From Phaeobacter sp. 22II1-1F12B (GTDB lineage Bacteria; Pseudomonadota; Alphaproteobacteria; Rhodobacterales; Rhodobacteraceae), in the NCBI RefSeq assembly GCF_002210165.1, contig NZ_AQQP01000022.1, positions 1 to 41,785 of the forward strand: a stretch of DNA of 41,785 nt. The letters are read 5' to 3'. The translations under genes were made by a program, and so were the position numbers. Shown here piece after piece: positions 33,393 through 41,785 of this stretch (its first letter is position 1; every line of letters begins with the position of its first letter). The notes under the pieces are model-generated. The model made no database searches and had not been told where the DNA came from. It saw only the letters and a program-made list of their open reading frames with translations.

Positions 33393-35011
33393 GTGAAATG
33401 CCCGCCACGGTCCATGGTCTGTTCTCTGCCTCCGCCACGCGCTGGCCGGAGCGCCCCCTGATCAATGTGCTGGCTGAAACGGCTGCGATTTATGCCATTC
33501 CAGCTGGCGAGGTTACCTATGCCGTCGCGCAAGAACGGGTAGACCATCTGTCCGCAGAATTCGCAAAGGCGGGGTTCGAGGCCGGGCAGCGTGTCATGCT
33601 ACTGCTTGAGAACCGGCCAGACTTTTTCTTTTATTGGCTGGCACTTAATGCGCTTGGCCTGTCTGTCGTCCCGGTCAATCCGGACCTGCGCGCGGCTGAG
33701 CTGGAATACATGATCGAGAACGCCGAACCGGCCCTCGCGGTTGCTATCCCTTCGCGAATGGCAGAGCTTCGCGAAGCGGGCGAGGCGGTCAACCGGCCGA
33801 TCCCCGTGGTGGCACCGGATCAGCCGATACCCGCGCCCTTTGGCGCTCCCGTTTTCGACACGTCCTGCGATCCGCAGCATCGCGAAACCGCGATGCTTTA
33901 CACGTCGGGCACCACCGGGCGGCCAAAGGGCTGCGTTCTGGCCAACACTTATTTCACCGAGGCCGGAGACTGGTACGCCAAGGCCGGGGGCGTCTGCACT
34001 CTGACCAAGGATGGCGAGCGCATGCTGACGCCGCTGCCGATCTTTCACATGAACGCCATGGCCTATTCCTTCATGGCGATGCTGACAGTCGGCGGGTGCC
34101 TTACCGCGCTCGACCGGTTCCATCCGCGCAGTTGGTGGGCTTCGGTGCGCGAGAGCGGCGCGACCTGTCTTCATTATCTTGGCGTCATGCCGTCGATGCT
34201 AATGGGTCTTCCCGAAGATCCCGAGGACCGTTCCCATTCGGTCCGCTTTGGTTTTGGCGCCGGGGTTGATCCGCGCCTGCATGCCGCATTCGAGGAACGG
34301 TTTGGTTTTCCGATCATGGAAGCCTGGGCAATGACCGAAACCGGCGCTGGTGCTGTGATTGCCGCCAACCACGAACCCCGCCGCGTCGGAGAGGCCTGCA
34401 TTGGCCGTCCGGGTCCGGAACTGGAGGTCAGGATCGTGGCCGACAACGGCAGCGACTGTACAACCGACATGCCCGGTGAACTGCTGGTGAGACATAGCGG
34501 ATCGGACCCTCGGCATGGGTTCTTCAAGGAATACTGGAAGAACCCCAAAGAGACGGAGAAGGTCTGGGAAGGCGGCTGGTTTCACACGGGCGACATCGTT
34601 CGGCAACTCGACACGGGCGACATGTTTTTTGTCGACCGGAAGAAAAACGTGATCCGTCGGTCCGGTGAAAACATCGCGGCAGTCGAGGTTGAATCCGTGC
34701 TGATGCGCCATCCCGCGATCACCGCCGCCGCCGTGGCCGCCGTGCCGGATGACATCCGGGGTGACGAAGTCTTTGCTTGCCTTCAGGTCAATGCCGATCC
34801 GTCGCCAGAGCTTGCACGGCAGATCACCGAATGGGCGCTTGGACAGATGGCTTATTACAAGGTGCCGGGCTACATCGCCTTTGTCACCGACCTGCCACTG
34901 ACCGCGACCAACAAGATCCAGCGTGCAACTCTGAAATCGCTGGCCGCTGACCTTCTTGCGGATGCGGCGACCATCGATTTGCGCAAGGCAAAGAAAAGGC
35001 AAATCGCATGA
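33389..35011 (+). CDS. AMP-forming acyl-CoA synthetase
   Basis: This 540-residue adenylate-forming ligase has MLYTSGTTGRPKGC near 168-181, the hinge HTGDIV near 402 and the RSGENIAAVEVE block near 425. The C-terminal catalytic Lys lies in TATNKIQR, where most members have a Gly before Lys. It would make the CoA ester of the operon's carboxylic acid. It starts at the ATG overlapping the beta-subunit stop. Confidence 0.9.
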   Translation: MSEMPATVHGLFSASATRWPERPLINVLAETAAIYAIPAGEVTYAVAQERVDHLSAEFAKAGFEAGQRVMLLLENRPDFFFYWLALNALGLSVVPVNPDLRAAELEYMIENAEPALAVAIPSRMAELREAGEAVNRPIPVVAPDQPIPAPFGAPVFDTSCDPQHRETAMLYTSGTTGRPKGCVLANTYFTEAGDWYAKAGGVCTLTKDGERMLTPLPIFHMNAMAYSFMAMLTVGGCLTALDRFHPRSWWASVRESGATCLHYLGVMPSMLMGLPEDPEDRSHSVRFGFGAGVDPRLHAAFEERFGFPIMEAWAMTETGAGAVIAANHEPRRVGEACIGRPGPELEVRIVADNGSDCTTDMPGELLVRHSGSDPRHGFFKEYWKNPKETEKVWEGGWFHTGDIVRQLDTGDMFFVDRKKNVIRRSGENIAAVEVESVLMRHPAITAAAVAAVPDDIRGDEVFACLQVNADPSPELARQITEWALGQMAYYKVPGYIAFVTDLPLTATNKIQRATLKSLAADLLADAATIDLRKAKKRQIA

Positions 35012-36180
35012 GCCGCCGCCAATCCTATGACGGCGTCGTTGTCACCGCGCCGTTTTCAACGCCATATCAGCGGTATTCGACCCAGACAGCGCATTACTGG
35101 CTGGCGCGTGCCCTGAAGGGAACGCTCGACGCTGCGGGACTTCGGAAAGACGGCATCGATGGCTTGTCCGTCGCCTCGTTTACCCTGTTCCCCGACAGCC
35201 CGGTCGGGTTGTCCCAGCATCTTGGCGTGACGCTGCGCTGGCTGGATTCAATTCCGATGGGCGGCGCCAGCGGGGTTGTGGCGCTGCGCCGGGCGGCGCG
35301 GGCGGTTCAGGCAGGAGATGCCGAGATCGTGGCCTGCCTCGCCGGGGACACCAACCACATTGACAGCTTCCGCAAGCTGCTGTCGAGCTTTTCACGCTTT
35401 GCGATGGATGCGGCCTATCCCTATGGCTATGGCGGCCCTAATTCCATGTTCGCGCTTCTGACCGACCGTTACATGCAGGAATATGGCGCGACCCGAGAAG
35501 ATTTTGGCCGCATCGCCGTTGCGCAGCGCGACAACGCCCTGCGTAATCCCAATGCGCTGATGAAAAAGCCGCTCAGCCTTGAAGATTACCTTGAGGCACG
35601 TCCGATCTCGGATCCGATCGCGCTTTTTGATTGCGTAATGCCCTGCGCCGGGGCCGAGGCGTTCCTTGTCATGTCGGAGGAAGAGGCGGTGAAACGCGGC
35701 CTGCCTTTTGCGCGGGTCGCCGGGACTATCGAGCGCCACAACGCCTTTCCGGATGATCCGATCCAGTTGCGCGGCGGCTGGGCGGTTGACGTCGAGGACC
35801 TCTGGTCCATGGCCGGAATGAAACCCGCCGACATGGACCTCGTGCAGACCTATGACGACTATCCCGTGATCTCGATGATGCAGTTCGAAGATCTGGGTTT
35901 CTGCGGCAAGGGCGAAGCACCTGCTTTCCTGCGTGACCGCGACCTTACGGTAACCGGAGACCTGCCGCACAACACTTCGGGCGGTCAGCTTTCGGCCGGT
36001 CAGGCCGGGGCCGCAGGTGGATTTCTCGGCATGGTCGAAGCGCTGCGACAGGTCACCCGAAACGCCGGGCCGACGCAGGTCGCCGATGCGAAACACGCAC
36101 TGGTGTCGGGCTTTGGCATGATCAACTATGACCGCGGCTTGTGTTCCGGTGCCGCCATCCTGACCGGAGAAAGCGCATGA
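35008..36180 (+). CDS. Thiolase-fold protein lacking catalytic Cys and His (Ltp2-like aldolase candidate)
   Basis: This 390-residue protein is an SCP2/lipid-transfer-type thiolase by fold. The nucleophile site, normally CASG, reads GGASG with Gly86 in the Cys place. The C-terminal GHPxGATG block reads GQAGAAGG (about 333-340), with Gln for His. Thiolase chemistry is therefore unlikely. The same loss is known in Ltp2, which works with a DUF35 protein as a retro-aldolase in steroid side-chain breakdown. The DUF35 partner is the next gene here, sharing ATGA. A Tyr-rich stretch TYDDYP near 283 could supply acid-base groups. Confidence 0.85.
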   Translation: MSRRQSYDGVVVTAPFSTPYQRYSTQTAHYWLARALKGTLDAAGLRKDGIDGLSVASFTLFPDSPVGLSQHLGVTLRWLDSIPMGGASGVVALRRAARAVQAGDAEIVACLAGDTNHIDSFRKLLSSFSRFAMDAAYPYGYGGPNSMFALLTDRYMQEYGATREDFGRIAVAQRDNALRNPNALMKKPLSLEDYLEARPISDPIALFDCVMPCAGAEAFLVMSEEEAVKRGLPFARVAGTIERHNAFPDDPIQLRGGWAVDVEDLWSMAGMKPADMDLVQTYDDYPVISMMQFEDLGFCGKGEAPAFLRDRDLTVTGDLPHNTSGGQLSAGQAGAAGGFLGMVEALRQVTRNAGPTQVADAKHALVSGFGMINYDRGLCSGAAILTGESA

Positions 36181-37427
36181 CCGATCCGCTCGCCCGCCCG
36201 CCAAAGAAGAACCCGCAAAAGGTTCAGACCGTCCCGGTCCTGCCCCCCGCCTTTCGCAGCCGCGCAGCTATGGGGCTTACCGCCGCCGCAGCAGAGGGGC
36301 GGTTCAAACTGCAGCACTGCGCCGAGTGCGGCGCGGTTCAGTATCCGCCGCGCGATGCCTGCGTTTCTTGTCTTGGCCTTGAGTTGTTGTGGAAAGACAC
36401 TGATCCGGTCGGAGAGCTGATTGCCGACACGGTCGTGCACACCTCGCCCAACCTGTATTTCCGACGACAGGCGCCTTGGCGTTGCGGCACCGTGCGCCTG
36501 AATGCCGGTCCTTCGATCTTCTGCCATGTCCATGGCGATTGCTTAAAAGGCAGCGACGTGCGCCTGCTCTCCCGGCTCGACCGGGCAGGTCAGGGTGTGC
36601 TGATTGCCATCCCCAAGGAGACGACGCCCAACATGGCTGACGATCCCGAACTTCGCGAACTGGGGGCCGACCCCAAACACCGCCGCGTGCTGATTACCGA
36701 TGGCCGCCAGCCCGGCGCGCCGGCACTGGCCAAGGCTTTGCTGGATGCGGGAGCCATGACGGTCTTCGTTGGCGAGGGCGAAACCTGGCGTCCCTATCCG
36801 GAACGGAGCGCGCTTGAAAAGATGGACGGCGTCCATCTGATGCCGCTGGATCTGACAGACACAAGCTCGGTCGTCGAACTTGCAGGCGAGATCGGCGGCA
36901 AGGTCGACATCCTGATCAACAACGCCCGGTTCATGCGTCCCGGCGGCGTGCTGGCCCGTGGCGACACGGCCTTTGCCCGCGACGAGATGGAGGTGAACTA
37001 TCTGGGCCTGATGCGGCTGGCACAGGCTTTCGGACCGGGCATGAAAGCGCGGGGGGCCGACGGCATCAATAATGCTGCGGCCTGGGTCAATATCCTGTCG
37101 ATCAATGCCATCGCGAACGATCCGGCCTATGGCAGCTTTAACGCCTCGCAGGCCGCAGCCCTATCCTTGGCGCAGTCATTGCGGGCCGAGCTGCGCCCCG
37201 GCGGCGTAAAGGTCATGACGGTCTTTTGCGGTCCGACCGATGACGACTGGTATCAGGACGTCCCACCGCCCAAGCTCTTGCCCGGCGCCGTTGCGCGGTC
37301 CGTCGTACAGGGGTTGCGCGACGGGGTCGAAGACGTCTGGTGCGGCGATGTCGCCAAGGACTACGCAGAACGATGGCGTCAGGACCCACGGGTACTGGAA
37401 CGCGAATTGGCAGGAGATATGGGATGA
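36177..37427 (+). CDS. Zn-ribbon/OB-fold (DUF35) protein fused to a catalytically dead SDR domain
   Basis: This 416-residue fusion has a rubredoxin-like zinc ribbon (Cys48, 51, 62, 65), an OB fold to about 145 and a short-chain dehydrogenase fold from about 170. In the SDR half Ser309 is kept (NILSIN), but Tyr and Lys of YxxxK are Phe321 and Gln325 (FNASQAA), the glycine motif is altered (TDGRQPG) and NNAG reads NNAR. It is probably non-catalytic, perhaps a scaffold or CoA/nucleotide sensor. The DUF35 half should partner the preceding thiolase-fold protein. It starts at the ATG overlapping that gene's stop. Confidence 0.85.
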   Translation: MTDPLARPPKKNPQKVQTVPVLPPAFRSRAAMGLTAAAAEGRFKLQHCAECGAVQYPPRDACVSCLGLELLWKDTDPVGELIADTVVHTSPNLYFRRQAPWRCGTVRLNAGPSIFCHVHGDCLKGSDVRLLSRLDRAGQGVLIAIPKETTPNMADDPELRELGADPKHRRVLITDGRQPGAPALAKALLDAGAMTVFVGEGETWRPYPERSALEKMDGVHLMPLDLTDTSSVVELAGEIGGKVDILINNARFMRPGGVLARGDTAFARDEMEVNYLGLMRLAQAFGPGMKARGADGINNAAAWVNILSINAIANDPAYGSFNASQAAALSLAQSLRAELRPGGVKVMTVFCGPTDDDWYQDVPPPKLLPGAVARSVVQGLRDGVEDVWCGDVAKDYAERWRQDPRVLERELAGDMG

Positions 37428-38206
37428 ACGCTTTGACCCAGATGGCCACTGCCCTGACCAGTGGCGAGATCGAAGTGGTTGACCTGACCCACACGCTCGA
37501 CCCGGATTTCCCTGTCATCATCCTGCCGCCAGAATTCGGACAATGCGCCCGCTTCCGGATGGAGGAAGTCTCGGCCTATGACCATCGTGGACCGGCATGG
37601 AAATGGCACAACATTTCCATGTCCGAGCATACCGGCACCCATTTCGACGCGCCGGTTCACTGGGTTTCGGGCCGCGACGTGGCCAATGGCGCGGTCGATG
37701 AGATTCCCACAGAGGCGTTCATCGGCCCGGTTTGCGTCATCGATTGCTCCGAAGGGGCGGCGCAGGACGACGACTTTGAACTGACCCCCGAGATCATCGA
37801 CGAATGGGAAGCCACCAACGGCCGCATTCCAGAAGATACATGGGTTTTGATGCGCACCGACTGGTCCAAGCGCCGGGGTGCAGACTATCTCAACATGCGC
37901 GAGGACGGTCCGCACTCGCCCGGGCCCACGCCCGAGGCGATCCGTCTTCTGGTGGAAGAGCGCGGCATTCGCGGTTTCGGCACCGAAACGGTCGGCACCG
38001 ATGCGGGACAGGGGATGCATTACGCGCCGCCCTACCCGGCGCACTACATCCTTCATGGCAATGGACGCTACGGGCTTCAATGCCTGACCGGTCTCGACCG
38101 GCTGCCGGCCACCGGCGCGATGCTGATCTGCCCGCCGCTCAAGATTCGCAATGGAACCGGCAGCCCGTTGCGCGTGCTCGCACTCGTTCCAAAGGGGACA
38201 TCATGA
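37424..38206 (+). CDS. Cyclase family protein (kynurenine-formamidase-like hydrolase)
   Basis: This 260-residue metal-dependent hydrolase has the family motif HxGTHxDxPxH at 69-79 (HTGTHFDAPVH). Members include kynurenine formamidase and polyketide cyclases. In this operon it may open or close a lactone or hydrolyse an amide/ester of the ring-cleavage product. The start is the ATG in the ATGA overlap with the preceding gene. All metal ligands are intact. Confidence 0.87.
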   Translation: MNALTQMATALTSGEIEVVDLTHTLDPDFPVIILPPEFGQCARFRMEEVSAYDHRGPAWKWHNISMSEHTGTHFDAPVHWVSGRDVANGAVDEIPTEAFIGPVCVIDCSEGAAQDDDFELTPEIIDEWEATNGRIPEDTWVLMRTDWSKRRGADYLNMREDGPHSPGPTPEAIRLLVEERGIRGFGTETVGTDAGQGMHYAPPYPAHYILHGNGRYGLQCLTGLDRLPATGAMLICPPLKIRNGTGSPLRVLALVPKGTS

Positions 38207-38928
38207 CCGATTACACAGCCGTCATCACCGGCGGGAACAAGGGCATCGGCGCCGATCTGGCGCAGCGCCTTCTTGAGCAAGACTACCGGGTTGTCACCCT
38301 TGCCCGACATGCGCCGGACTTCTCGCATGAAAAGCTCGAACATCTCGATTGCGATCTGCTGGATCCCGAGGCTGTGCAGTCCGTGGCCGACGATATCGGC
38401 GCCCGGTTCGAAGTGACTCACCTTGTCCACAACGCCGGGGTGATCTGGCCCAACCTGATCGAAGACGCCAAGCCATCGGACATCACCGGGCTGGCGCAAC
38501 TGCATCTGGGTTCGGCGCTGACCTTGCTCCAATCCGCCCTTCCCGCGATGAAAAAGCGTCGTTTCGGGCGGGTCATGTTCAATTCGTCCCGCGCTGCACT
38601 TGGTGCCGCAACCCGCACCGCTTACGGCGCCAGCAAAGCCGGTATGATCGGGATGGCCCGCACATGGGCCTTGGAACTCGCACCTCATGGGATCACGGTG
38701 AATGTCGTGGCACCCGGCCCGATCCAGACCGATAATTTCTGGGGCATCATCCCTAAAGGCAGCGAGCGCGAGGACGATCTGGCCCGGCGCATCCCGGTTG
38801 GACGTCTTGGCCAAACCGACGATGTGACCCGGGCATTCCTCTTCTTCTGCGATCCCGCAAACGGGTTTGTCACCGGTCAGACGCTCTATGTCTGTGGTGG
38901 GTCAAGCATCGGATCTGTGCCGATCTGA
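38203..38928 (+). CDS. Short-chain dehydrogenase/reductase
   Basis: This 241-residue SDR has TGGNKGIG near 10-17, HNAG near 85, Ser near 128 and Tyr-x3-Lys in YGASKAG near 142-148; all are intact, unlike the SDR half two genes upstream. It ends the eight-gene operon. It could oxidise the cis-diol made by the dioxygenase (a dihydrodiol dehydrogenase role) or a hydroxyacyl intermediate. Confidence 0.9.
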   Translation: MTDYTAVITGGNKGIGADLAQRLLEQDYRVVTLARHAPDFSHEKLEHLDCDLLDPEAVQSVADDIGARFEVTHLVHNAGVIWPNLIEDAKPSDITGLAQLHLGSALTLLQSALPAMKKRRFGRVMFNSSRAALGAATRTAYGASKAGMIGMARTWALELAPHGITVNVVAPGPIQTDNFWGIIPKGSEREDDLARRIPVGRLGQTDDVTRAFLFFCDPANGFVTGQTLYVCGGSSIGSVPI

Positions 38929-39204
38929 TTAAGCTTTTTTGCTAATCCTGTGCATCAAACTCGGGAACGGGCATAGTCAAACTGTTGCGGCTCATCAAAT
39001 TGGCCGCGACAGATCGAACTGGGCAAGTGCGCATGACCTGAAAGACCTATTCAAGGTGTATGGCCTGCCCCATTTCCAAGGCATCCCGGCGCACCGATCG
39101 GCGACGTGAGGTCTCCAACGCGGTCGGTCAGCTGCCATGTCCATTCACGAATTCGAAGGCCTTTGCGGGCAGGGTCCGCCAAAGGCTCATAAAACGGATT
39201 CGTC
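38929..39204. other. Intergenic region before the chemotaxis gene
   Basis: No gene is supported. The dioxygenase operon ends at 38928 and a T-run at 38935-38940 has only a 3-5 base stem around it, so it is at best a weak terminator. A GCGGC/GCCGC dyad sits near 38987-39007. No clear promoter for the next gene was found. Confidence 0.5.
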
Positions 39205-41499
39205 ATGAAGAATTTCAAGGTCAGCACTGCGATCAGCGGTATCGTAGGCATTGCCGTGGCAACAATGGCCCTGATGCTCGCGGTTGGCGCGGTCATGTAC
39301 GTCATGAACACCCGCGCCGCAGAGAAACGCGCAGAGGCCAACAAGCTGGCCATCGAAATGTCCCATATCAGGAGGGACCTGCTTCAGGCACGCCGGGCCG
39401 AAAAGGACTTTCTGCTACGCTCCGAGGTCAGATACGTCGAACACCATGCAGAGATCATGGCCCGGATCGGGGAAGAGATTCAGACCGCTGCCGTTGATGC
39501 AGCCGAACTGGGCGTGGATCAGGCTGACGCGCGGTTCGCCGAAATGATGGAGGAAATCGACGCCTACGAAACAACCTTTGACCAATTGCAGGTGGCGATG
39601 ACCACACTTGGCCTCGACCCTAAGTCGGGACTGCAAGGTGAACTGCGGGCCGCTGTCCACGAGATCGAAGAGTCTCTGAAGACAGTCGACAGCGCGCCGC
39701 TACAGGTCAAAATGCTGATGATGCGGCGCCATGAAAAGGATTTTATCCTGCGCGGCGATCCGTCGTATCTTGATCGGCTGAACGCACGCGTCAGCGAGTT
39801 TCTGGAAATCGCCCCTGCCGTTCTTCAAGATTTCAGGCAACGCGGCGAGGTCACCGCATTGTTGAACAACTATCAATCTGCCTTCGCTCGATACGTCGAA
39901 GTTCATGTCGAGGCCGCCGCCCTACGCAGCGCGCTCTCTGCCCATTTCGCCGAGGCGGAACCGTTGTTCGAAGACATCGACGCCCGGATTGCGGATCGCA
40001 TCGTGGCTCTCCAATCCGAAGCCGCCCAGAACGCGAAATCCGTCCTGATCGGTTCGGGCGTGGCGCTGGCCGTTTTGATCACGCTCTTTGGCGTAGTGGG
40101 TGTGCGTCTGGCACTTTCGATCTCGAAACCACTGCAAGTCCTGACACATTCCATCAACCGCCTCGCGGAAGGCCATCTGGATATTACCGCGCCGGAGTCG
40201 CGGATCAGCGAGGTATCATCGATCTCCGCAGCGCTCGAAATCTTCAAACAGAACGCGATCGAACGAGAAGAACTCGGCCGAAAGGCCGAAGAGGCAGAGC
40301 GAACGGCGAAAGAGACCCGAGAAAAGGCGATGCAAGCCGAAGCAAAGCGCGCGGAGGCCGAAATGCAGCAGGCTGAAGCCGACCGCCGGCGCCTGGAAGA
40401 AGAGCGCGCGACCGAACAGCGGATCACGGGCGAGGTCGCGGATGTGGTATCCGCCTTTGCGCGGGGCGATTTCACCCGGCGTCTCAAGACCATCCAGCAG
40501 GATGGCGTGCTCGCCAACCTGTGCGAGGGGATGAACCGGATCGGTGTCGCAACTGAAGCCAGCCTTGCCGACGTCAGTACCGTCCTTGAAGCACTGGCCG
40601 AGGGCGACCTGACAAAGCGCATGACTGAGCATCACGAAGGCATCTTTAGGCAGATTGGCATGACGCTGAACCAAACTTCGACCGTACTGACCCGCACGAT
40701 AGAGCAGATCGCCGAAAGTGGTCGCACCATTGACGGATCCTCAAACGAAGTCGCCGCAGCCGCCGACGATATCTCCCGCAAGGCCGAACAGTCCGCCGCA
40801 TCACTCGAAGAAACTGCCGCAGCCATTGAACAGCTGACAACGTCCGTTCGATCGACCTCGGCCAATGCCAAGGACGTCAGTGCCCAGATTCACACCACCG
40901 AGCAGCAAGTGCAATCCTGCGCAGAGGTCACCCAGAACACTGTTGGTGCCATGCAGCGGATAGAAAAATCTTCCGACGAGATCGGCAAGATCACCGAGGT
41001 CATAGATGGCATCGCGTTCCAAACCAATCTCCTCGCGCTGAATGCGGGAGTCGAGGCAGCACGGGCTGGTGATGCGGGTCGCGGTTTTGCGGTTGTCGCT
41101 TCAGAAGTGCGCGCACTGGCCCAGCGGTCCTCCGAAGCCGCGAGAGAGATCAACACCTTGATCTCGAACAGCGAATCTCAGGTCAAATCCGGTGTCGAAC
41201 ACGTCAATAAAAGCAACACCGCACTCGAGAACATCCTCGAGGCAGTTCAGAGTGTCAACAAGAGCGTTAACGCCATTGCGGAAGCGACCAGAGATCAGTT
41301 CACAGTCATATCCGAAATCTCTTCTTCTATCGGGAATCTCGACCAGGCCACCCAACAAAACGTGGCACGTTTGGAAGAAACCACAGCGTCAAGCATGGCC
41401 CTGCGCCAAGAAGCATCGTCCCTGGCAGCCGAGGTGAGCAAATTTAAGACCAGCCCATCGCCAGTCCAGAATGTAGAAGAAAGACGCCTGAGAGCTTAG
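39205..41499 (+). CDS. Methyl-accepting chemotaxis protein with helical bimodular sensor
   Basis: This 764-residue receptor has membrane segments at about 10-34 and 278-302. The periplasmic helical sensor between them has two matched [10 protein letters not shown] (63-72) and [11 protein letters not shown] (174-184) motifs, the mark of the HBM (McpS-type) fold that binds organic acids. Then come a HAMP (303-355), a long charged coiled coil (355-405), a further HAMP-like pair near 410-490, and the conserved signalling hairpin near 598-640 ([20 protein letters not shown]). No C-terminal CheR-tethering pentapeptide is seen. It lies alone, with a weak ribosome binding site; linkage to the catabolic genes suggests, but does not prove, chemotaxis to their substrate. 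Confidence 0.93.
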   Translation: MKNFKVSTAISGIVGIAVATMALMLAVGAVMYVMNTRAAEKRAEANKLAIEMSHIRRDLLQARRAEKDFLLRSEVRYVEHHAEIMARIGEEIQTAAVDAAELGVDQADARFAEMMEEIDAYETTFDQLQVAMTTLGLDPKSGLQGELRAAVHEIEESLKTVDSAPLQVKMLMMRRHEKDFILRGDPSYLDRLNARVSEFLEIAPAVLQDFRQRGEVTALLNNYQSAFARYVEVHVEAAALRSALSAHFAEAEPLFEDIDARIADRIVALQSEAAQNAKSVLIGSGVALAVLITLFGVVGVRLALSISKPLQVLTHSINRLAEGHLDITAPESRISEVSSISAALEIFKQNAIEREELGRKAEEAERTAKETREKAMQAEAKRAEAEMQQAEADRRRLEEERATEQRITGEVADVVSAFARGDFTRRLKTIQQDGVLANLCEGMNRIGVATEASLADVSTVLEALAEGDLTKRMTEHHEGIFRQIGMTLNQTSTVLTRTIEQIAESGRTIDGSSNEVAAAADDISRKAEQSAASLEETAAAIEQLTTSVRSTSANAKDVSAQIHTTEQQVQSCAEVTQNTVGAMQRIEKSSDEIGKITEVIDGIAFQTNLLALNAGVEAARAGDAGRGFAVVASEVRALAQRSSEAAREINTLISNSESQVKSGVEHVNKSNTALENILEAVQSVNKSVNAIAEATRDQFTVISEISSSIGNLDQATQQNVARLEETTASSMALRQEASSLAAEVSKFKTSPSPVQNVEERRLRA

Positions 41500-41734
41500 G
41501 TGATTATACAAGGCATCCTTGTATCCAATCGGGAAGGGATTATTGAAGTAATCCAAACGACGATGATCTGTCCGTTTGCAAGCAGTCGATACTTTATCCG
41601 TATTTTGATCGCGGCCTTCGCAAATGGAGTGTTATACGTGTCCGAAGCGCTGCCAGCTGCGGCATATCAAAGCCATAAAATAGGCGCTCATTGGCATTCA
41701 CGAACCGCGTTTTTTTTGGTCTGAAATTGTACTC
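41500..41734. other. Intergenic region after the chemotaxis gene
   Basis: There is no supported gene. An eight-T run at about 41710-41717 follows only a poor GGCGC/CGCG stem, so it may be a weak terminator for the chemotaxis gene. The open frame that begins directly after the stop has no ribosome binding site. Confidence 0.4.
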
Positions 41735-41785
41735 TGGTTGCGGGAGCAGGATTTGAACCTGCGACCTTCAGGTTATGAGCCTGAC
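41735..41785 (-). tRNA. Initiator tRNA-fMet (CAT), partial at window edge
   Basis: The minus strand gives the 3' two thirds of a tRNA with an encoded CCA end: anticodon loop CTCATAA, T loop TTCAAAT in a five-pair stem and acceptor strand TCCCGCA-A-CCA. A72 at the acceptor end suits the unpaired C1:A72 of initiators, and the T arm and variable loop match initiator rather than elongator tRNA-Met. The anticodon stem is TCAGG/CCTGA, so the 29:41 pair is A:U. The 5' part lies beyond the window. Confidence 0.85.

Noticed and set aside
38935-38945. T-run after the dioxygenase operon as terminator
   Set aside because: The flanking stem is only three to five pairs and the T-run forms its loop.
41500-41724. 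Small open frame of 74 codons after the chemotaxis gene
   Set aside because: It starts directly after the stop codon with no ribosome binding site and no motif.
41735-41785. Elongator tRNA-Met as alternative
   Set aside because: A72, the T arm and the variable loop fit the initiator; elongator tRNA-Met normally has a paired 1:72.

Overview
The window looks like chromosomal DNA from a marine-type alphaproteobacterium, most likely Rhodobacteraceae (Roseobacter group). This is inferred from gene content: two complete DctPQM TRAP transporters, a rhizobial/roseobacter-type glpSTPQUV glycerol ABC operon, long-form indolepyruvate:ferredoxin oxidoreductase, GC-rich coding DNA and tight ATGA-coupled operons. 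No sequence search was possible, so family calls rest on motifs read from the translations.

Region 1 (1-7977) is an accessory island that is visibly more AT-rich at its left end. A gene-free 0.7 kb leader holds two strong inverted repeats. It is followed by an RTX-type secreted protein, a papain-fold (C1) protein fused to a hydrolase-like domain that has lost its nucleophile, and, translationally coupled to that, an 1124-residue protein that joins an SGNH hydrolase, a caspase-fold peptidase, an M15-type D,D-peptidase-like zinc domain and an unrecognised C-terminal domain. I did not recognise this set as a described system; it is the best candidate for a new one in the window.

Region 2 (7978-16617) is glycerol uptake and use: glpV, glpU, glpQ, glpP, glpT, glpS and glpD in one minus-strand operon, with a divergent DeoR-type regulator glpR. 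No glycerol kinase is present in the window.

Region 3 (16642-26331) is a minus-strand catabolic block: opine-dehydrogenase-like enzyme, 3-hydroxyacyl-CoA dehydrogenase, TRAP transporter, an Asp/Glu/hydantoin-racemase-fold protein without its catalytic cysteines, then iorA-iorB. Together they suggest import of an acid substrate, oxidative cleavage to a 2-oxo acid, and ferredoxin-linked conversion to an acyl-CoA.

Region 4 (26604-38928) has two convergent MarR regulators, a second TRAP operon, and a divergent eight-gene operon: flavin/2Fe-2S reductase, Rieske dioxygenase alpha and beta, acyl-CoA synthetase, a thiolase-fold protein lacking catalytic Cys/His, a Zn-ribbon/pseudo-SDR fusion, a cyclase-family hydrolase and an SDR. 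This reads as ring oxidation, CoA activation and retro-aldol-type cleavage of a cyclic or aromatic carboxylate. A palindrome of the form ATGCA-N2-TGCAT occurs in the three upstream regions of regions 3 and 4 and may tie them into one regulon.

Region 5 (38929-41785) has a methyl-accepting chemotaxis protein with a helical bimodular sensor, and the 3' part of an initiator tRNA-Met on the minus strand at the window edge.
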